A stretch of DNA of 64,000 nucleotides from Pomphorhynchus laevis (Eukaryota > Acanthocephala > Palaeacanthocephala > Echinorhynchida > Pomphorhynchidae): positions 25,017 to 89,016 of the forward strand of contig WNNJ02003359.1 in the NCBI GenBank assembly GCA_012934845.2, given 5' to 3'. Both the position numbers and the translations under genes were made by a program. Below the pieces are notes generated by a model that was not told where the DNA came from, searched no databases, and worked only from the letters and a program-made list of their open reading frames with translations. Shown piece by piece: positions 28,101 through 34,100 of the stretch (the first letter of the stretch is position 1; each line of letters begins with the position of its first letter).

Positions 28101-31100
28101 TGAATTCAATAAGGAAAAATTTCACATCAAAAATTACCACAGAAAATTATTAAATTTATTCAGTTTACATAATAAATTAATATTATATTATATACAGTAA
28201 TATATAATTACTATATATATTAATTTATTATACATTACTAATTTATTATATATTAATTTATACATAATAAACTAATATTATAAATAATATTAATAGGTAG
28301 ATTGAGTGAAATTTTATAATGTTTTGTTTTAAATATTTATTAATGTTTATGCAATGTTTTTAATATTTCGTTTTATAGCAAAACAGTTTTTTGTTATTTG
28401 AAGTGGCAGATAATTTCAACGTGTTAATATCAAGTATTAACACATCCATCCGTAGTCATATCTACGTATTCAACACATTTATGTAAATTTATCATTTTTA
28501 TAAATTTATTTTTATAATCTATTAATTTACATTAATGGATTATATTCACAGTTTAAAAATGTTCTAATTGTCTTATATTCTGTATTTTATTATCAACTGA
28601 TAATATTTTTTTAAAAAATAAAAAAATTTCTACTTTTTGCAGAAATATAAATTATCTCGGATTAATTAAATATAAATTGACAGATAATCAGCTTGCAATT
28701 TTTATTTTGTAAATGTAGGCGTTTAAATCGATCAGAATATGTGATTATCTAATCATGTATGGCATACGTGATATGATTGGACTATTTTTTGATTACAGTC
28801 ATTAAAGTCATTATGTTTTTATAATCTCTTTATGTTTACCACAAGTAAACAATTTTTTCAAATTAGATAGATTGTACATACCTGACGGTGCCCATGAGCT
28901 CATGATGTGTCAATATAACGATCCCTTTTTAAATTTGAATTTGACTTTTCTCTTTATTAACTACCGAATCATATAGCTTGCTTGTTTTATTTTCCACTTT
29001 TAAGAGTTTTCCGTTCCCCCAAATACACTAGTTGTCGTCTGCATATGAAAATTAAATTCTTTCTCTAAGCGCTACCTTTATTTCTCACTCTATTATAAAT
29101 TGCAAATGCTGCTTTCTTTCAATCACAATCGCTTAAACTCCATAAAGCATTTATATATATGATGAATCAGGCTTCTTTATACTTTCTCTTTATGATGAAG
29201 ATCACCTGATTTTTAAAGTTTAAATTACTCTATTTCATCAAATGCAGTAACAAATGCAGATATATCACGTCTGTTTTCTGTTTTGCTTTACTACGGTGTT
29301 GGGGGAGTAGAAGAACTTGTGTCAAAGTAGATCTCAACCCGAATTTAAATAGTCTGTGATTTTTCAAATTACATTTTTCTAATTGTTGTTGTAATACACA
29401 GGATACTATAAAGAGATGGGAAGTATAGCAACAATAATAACAAGGTGATATGCGTCCTATAGAAGGAAGCCTAAAGGCACAGTTTATCAACATTTATCGA
29501 GCAATTAAATCAGGCTAAATTGGCTTTTGACAATTGTACGAACGTGTAGCCACATTTAAAATACCTTCAGCTGAATATTAGAATTTTTGAAAACTACTGC
29601 TCTGACTTCAATTTTTTTGGAAAGCAGATGTTTCATTTTCAGTTTAATGTCCACAGCTAATCACCAACTGTGATAAGCTGTAGAGTGTCGGCCAACAACG
29701 TACCTGTCTGACTGGTACATTGCCAAGAAGCAATGCTTAATCATGCAAGTTTAAAAGCATCCTTAATAGCATATATACACTTGTTTATTTAATATTTGGT
29801 TAAATTAATTACTAGCTTATATGTAATTATATTTCAATATTGCTTTGTTGAAAAAAACTAGAAAGAAAAAAAATTAAAACTGGGAAGTTTTAATATATTT
29901 CTTAATTCGTTTAAATCTATACAAACAATCTGATTATTGTTTTGTTATGATCACGCTTGAAAGACTGATCAGTATTTCTATTTCATTGTCATTTCGCCCA
30001 ACTTACCTGAATTACCTGTAATTGTCTGAAGATGCTAACACTGGTTAGTAAAATATCACAAAATTTCATTTTTTTTGATCCAGCATCGACTATTTTTTTC
30101 TATCAATAATGGATCATTATCAACTATTTAAATACTATTTTCATATATACGAACTTTATGTATAAAACTAAATGTTAGCTTATTCGAAATATTAAAATAT
30201 TTGGTTAAACAAGTGTCCGTAATACGTGTTGCTAATTATATCAACACATAATTTTGAAGGTATTTTTTATTGGGCAAATAAATGGGCCTACCTACTTATT
30301 CTGTAAGTATAAATAAATTTAAAATTAAATTATTTTATTTGTTTAAAAAATAAATATTTTAGTTCTAACATTTTAAAAATTTTGATTTCTACCATGTGAT
30401 AATTTTTATAGCTCAATGTGTGTGGAATAATATTTATGAACCTGATATGTCTCGGCCCCTATTTTTGACCTAACACGGCACTGGGAAAATCACAAAACCT
30501 GCAATTTTAATTTCAAATCATTTGTAAAAATTTAATAAGATAATTTTAATTAATTGGTAAATCTTAATTAATAAAAAAACTGATATTTTGTTTGGACAAA
30601 TTGTATTTAATCATTAATTTATGAATTTTTTAATAATTTAAAAATTTTATTAAATGAATCAATAATTCACAATTTACTTTTTATTTAGAATTTCCCCATT
30701 TTTAATCATTTTTGAATGACATTAGTTTTATATTATTGCCACTTACACATGTCATTAATTCTTCACATAATGTGCATTATAGTCTTATAGAAGTCTTAAA
30801 CAAGTGCTCTTTATAAATAATGTGACCAATGTTCTTACAAATTATATTTTATTACATTAATATTAAATTTAATATTAATTAATACCAAATTACAAGATGT
30901 TGCAATACTATTAAACGAAAATCAATGTAAGCAAAACGCTTCTTGTGGGGCACTTAATATAATGGTATAATATATTGACGCCTTGGAAGTTAAATATTAT
31001 TTAATAGTGGAATTCTAATCCCCGCTTGAAATTTCAGATATTTGTGTTACTGCACAATTTATGACAATAAATTAATAATAAATGACAATAATAAATATCA

Positions 31101-34100
31101 ATAATAAATATGAATATTAATAAATATTCATATAATATTATAAATATTAATAAATATCAATAATAAATGATATCCGACTGTTATTTTTACGCAGATTTAC
31201 AGTTTCTAGTGTTGCAATGGTAATTGCAACATTAAATATACTAACTGAGTCTACGTATTTAATATTGTTATAAAATTAAAAAATAAGATCGTTTGATGTT
31301 CGATATAATGATCGGTCACACTATTTAAACTTGATATCATAAACTGACCATTGCTCAAATTATAGTTGATTGCACAAGAATTCAATTCAAACATTTTACA
31401 AATCAGATAAATGAATTCGTAATTTTATAAATAACAAAAATGGTTTTTTTAGTTTAAATCAATGCTTTTTTATTTGCCATTGACTCAAAAGATAATCAAT
31501 ACTCTTTTGACTAAATCTAAATCTATCTGGATTTATCTTTTCAACAGTTATTAATGTTTGTTTATTAATCTATTTATTAGAAATGTTTAATGACGATTTT
31601 AAATGTTCGATCGTTTCTATGTGAACATTAATATATTTTATACTTTATTAATTGTTTAAATATATTTAAATTAATACCATTCTAACCGCAAAAGTAAATG
31701 GTGATATTCTTAGATTCCTGAAGATAAGCTTTTTAATTATCAAAATATAATTATATAATATAATTATAATTATATTATAATTATATTAAATACGTAGACG
31801 TTTTATAATTTTATTTATATAAATAAAATTATATAAAGTTTTATATTAATAATATTATATATTTATAATATTAATATTTTAATATTAAAAACTTATTAAT
31901 ATTATCAACTAAGTTAGTTGATCTAATTAATAAAAAGTTAACGTTGATATCGTATCGCTTTCCAACAACTTTTACTTGTCTTTCGCATTTGACTTGAATA
32001 AATATAAACTCAAATGATGATACCATTCCGCGTGGATTTGTAGTAATCATATAAGCCCGAAGCGAAAGAATGACGAGGAGCACTGCTAGATACCGTTTTG
32101 TCATCACTATGACTCATCAGTGCCAGTTCCCTTCCACTGCTGGATGCAGAGAAGGACTAGCAGACGGCAATCAACGAATGATTCAATTTGGTGAAGCTTA
32201 TCAATTCACTATATTCTACCTAGCTCCTATCATACTATGAACACCTGCAATAACCATTTTGATTTTTTGCTGTAAAAATTGGGAATTTTTGCAAAAAAAA
32301 CACAAGATAAACAAGATGACAAAAATAATAAGACAAAAGAAACAATAAGACAAACTTATTGTTTGCCTTCTTATTCATTCTAATTAAATAAATCAAGGAG
32401 AATGGAATTGTCGAAATGGCATTTTCCATTTATAAAAATACTGTGTCCTTTTATAAAATATTGGTAGAGACGAAATTAAAAGGGATAGCTGTCGAGCCGT
32501 ATTACTTTGTGTAAAATAAAGATATTTGTATATAAATATATGTTTAAAGATTATAAATAAATTTTTCAAAAGTATATTTAAAATGTATCTTTTATATATT
32601 TTACAGTAATACAAATATTACAATTGTATTCTTTATATATTTCTAATTAATATTTTTATATAAAATGTATTTTACGTCATTTGTGTAATATAAAACAATT
32701 GTGTAAGTATTAAAGCCAAACGAATAAAATGAAATCAAAACACTCCGTACCAAATATATTAATATAATAATATAATAATATGAAATAATATAATAATACA
32801 AAATAATAAAATAATAACAGTTATATATTATTTTATTAATAATAAATACATTAATATATTACGCTCACAATAGTAAAAGCGGTAATGAATTTGACTTATG
32901 GCTTACGATTATGAAATTGGAGAATTAACGACTTACTAAGATAAATAACAAATTCTAATGTGATTCTCCAATGTGCAATTAATCGTTATGCAATCGCATT
33001 GCTCTTTAACAAGAAGAGAAATCCAAAGTGTAATTCAATCTTATCATCTTATATTAATTATTATCTTTTAATAATATTATATTATGCAATATATACATAA
33101 TAGATTGTAATATATACAATAATCCAATCAGTTTAAATTTTTTAATATTGTTAATAGTAAAGTTAAATAATTTATAATAGCTTATAATACAATATTGTCA
33201 TTGTAATAATTTAATGAGTTTGAAACTTTATTTTATAAATAAAATAAATAATTTTTTATATAAAGCTTTATTTAATTAAAATTTACTGCGATTTATGATT
33301 AGTTTATATTATGTATTATCATTATTAATATATTAATTATTTTTAGTTTTACAAATGCCAATAAGGTTTTAGTAAGTTTGTTATTAAAAAATTTATTGAT
33401 TATAACATTTAATAAAACGGTTTTTTTAATTTAAAAAAGTTACATACCCATTAAACTCAACAGAATAGTGTTCGAACTAAAAGTACGGTGCCAATATCGG
33501 TACACGAATAATGTATTGTGGTTTTGTGGTGATTTCGAATTTCGGACCAACAAAAGTTGAATGATTTTGATTTGAAGAGAATGAACACAACTTGAGCAGT
33601 AAACACTATAATCTATGAAGGAATGAACGCTTTGCATGACTATAATAGTATATATAAAATTTAGAAAAAGAAATCATTTTGAACTGCTACGGAATGAACA
33701 ACAGCAAGAAAGTGGAAAAGTTAGATTTTTCGAATTTCATCGGTAGCAAATTCTGTAAATATACCAAAATTCTGTAAATATTATAGGCACTTCAACAATG
33801 ACAAAACACTTTCTGCAAATCGAATTTTACAAATTTTAAAAGGAAAGTGTGGATGAACTGACAATTAAGGAGAAAGCAATGCATGACATAAACAATATAC
33901 TCGCAGGTAAACCAACTGACAGGTTATGTGCACAAATATAGATTTTACGGAAGCTAGAGAAATTGAGCTATATTTGCCCATTACGATTGTAAATGATGAG
34001 CAATACCACGCATAGTACTGAAAATGCGAATTGCAATTGTAATCGAAGAGAAATTATTAATTTTTCTGATTGCAAGGTTACCTGTATAATAAATTTAGTA

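Noticed and set aside
33843-33905. Possible small plus-strand exon (AAAAG|GAA...CTCGCAG|GTAAAC) inside intron 1
   Set aside because: Good splice-like ends and an open frame (ESVDELTIKEKAMHD), but only about 21 codons and no neighbouring exon recognised.
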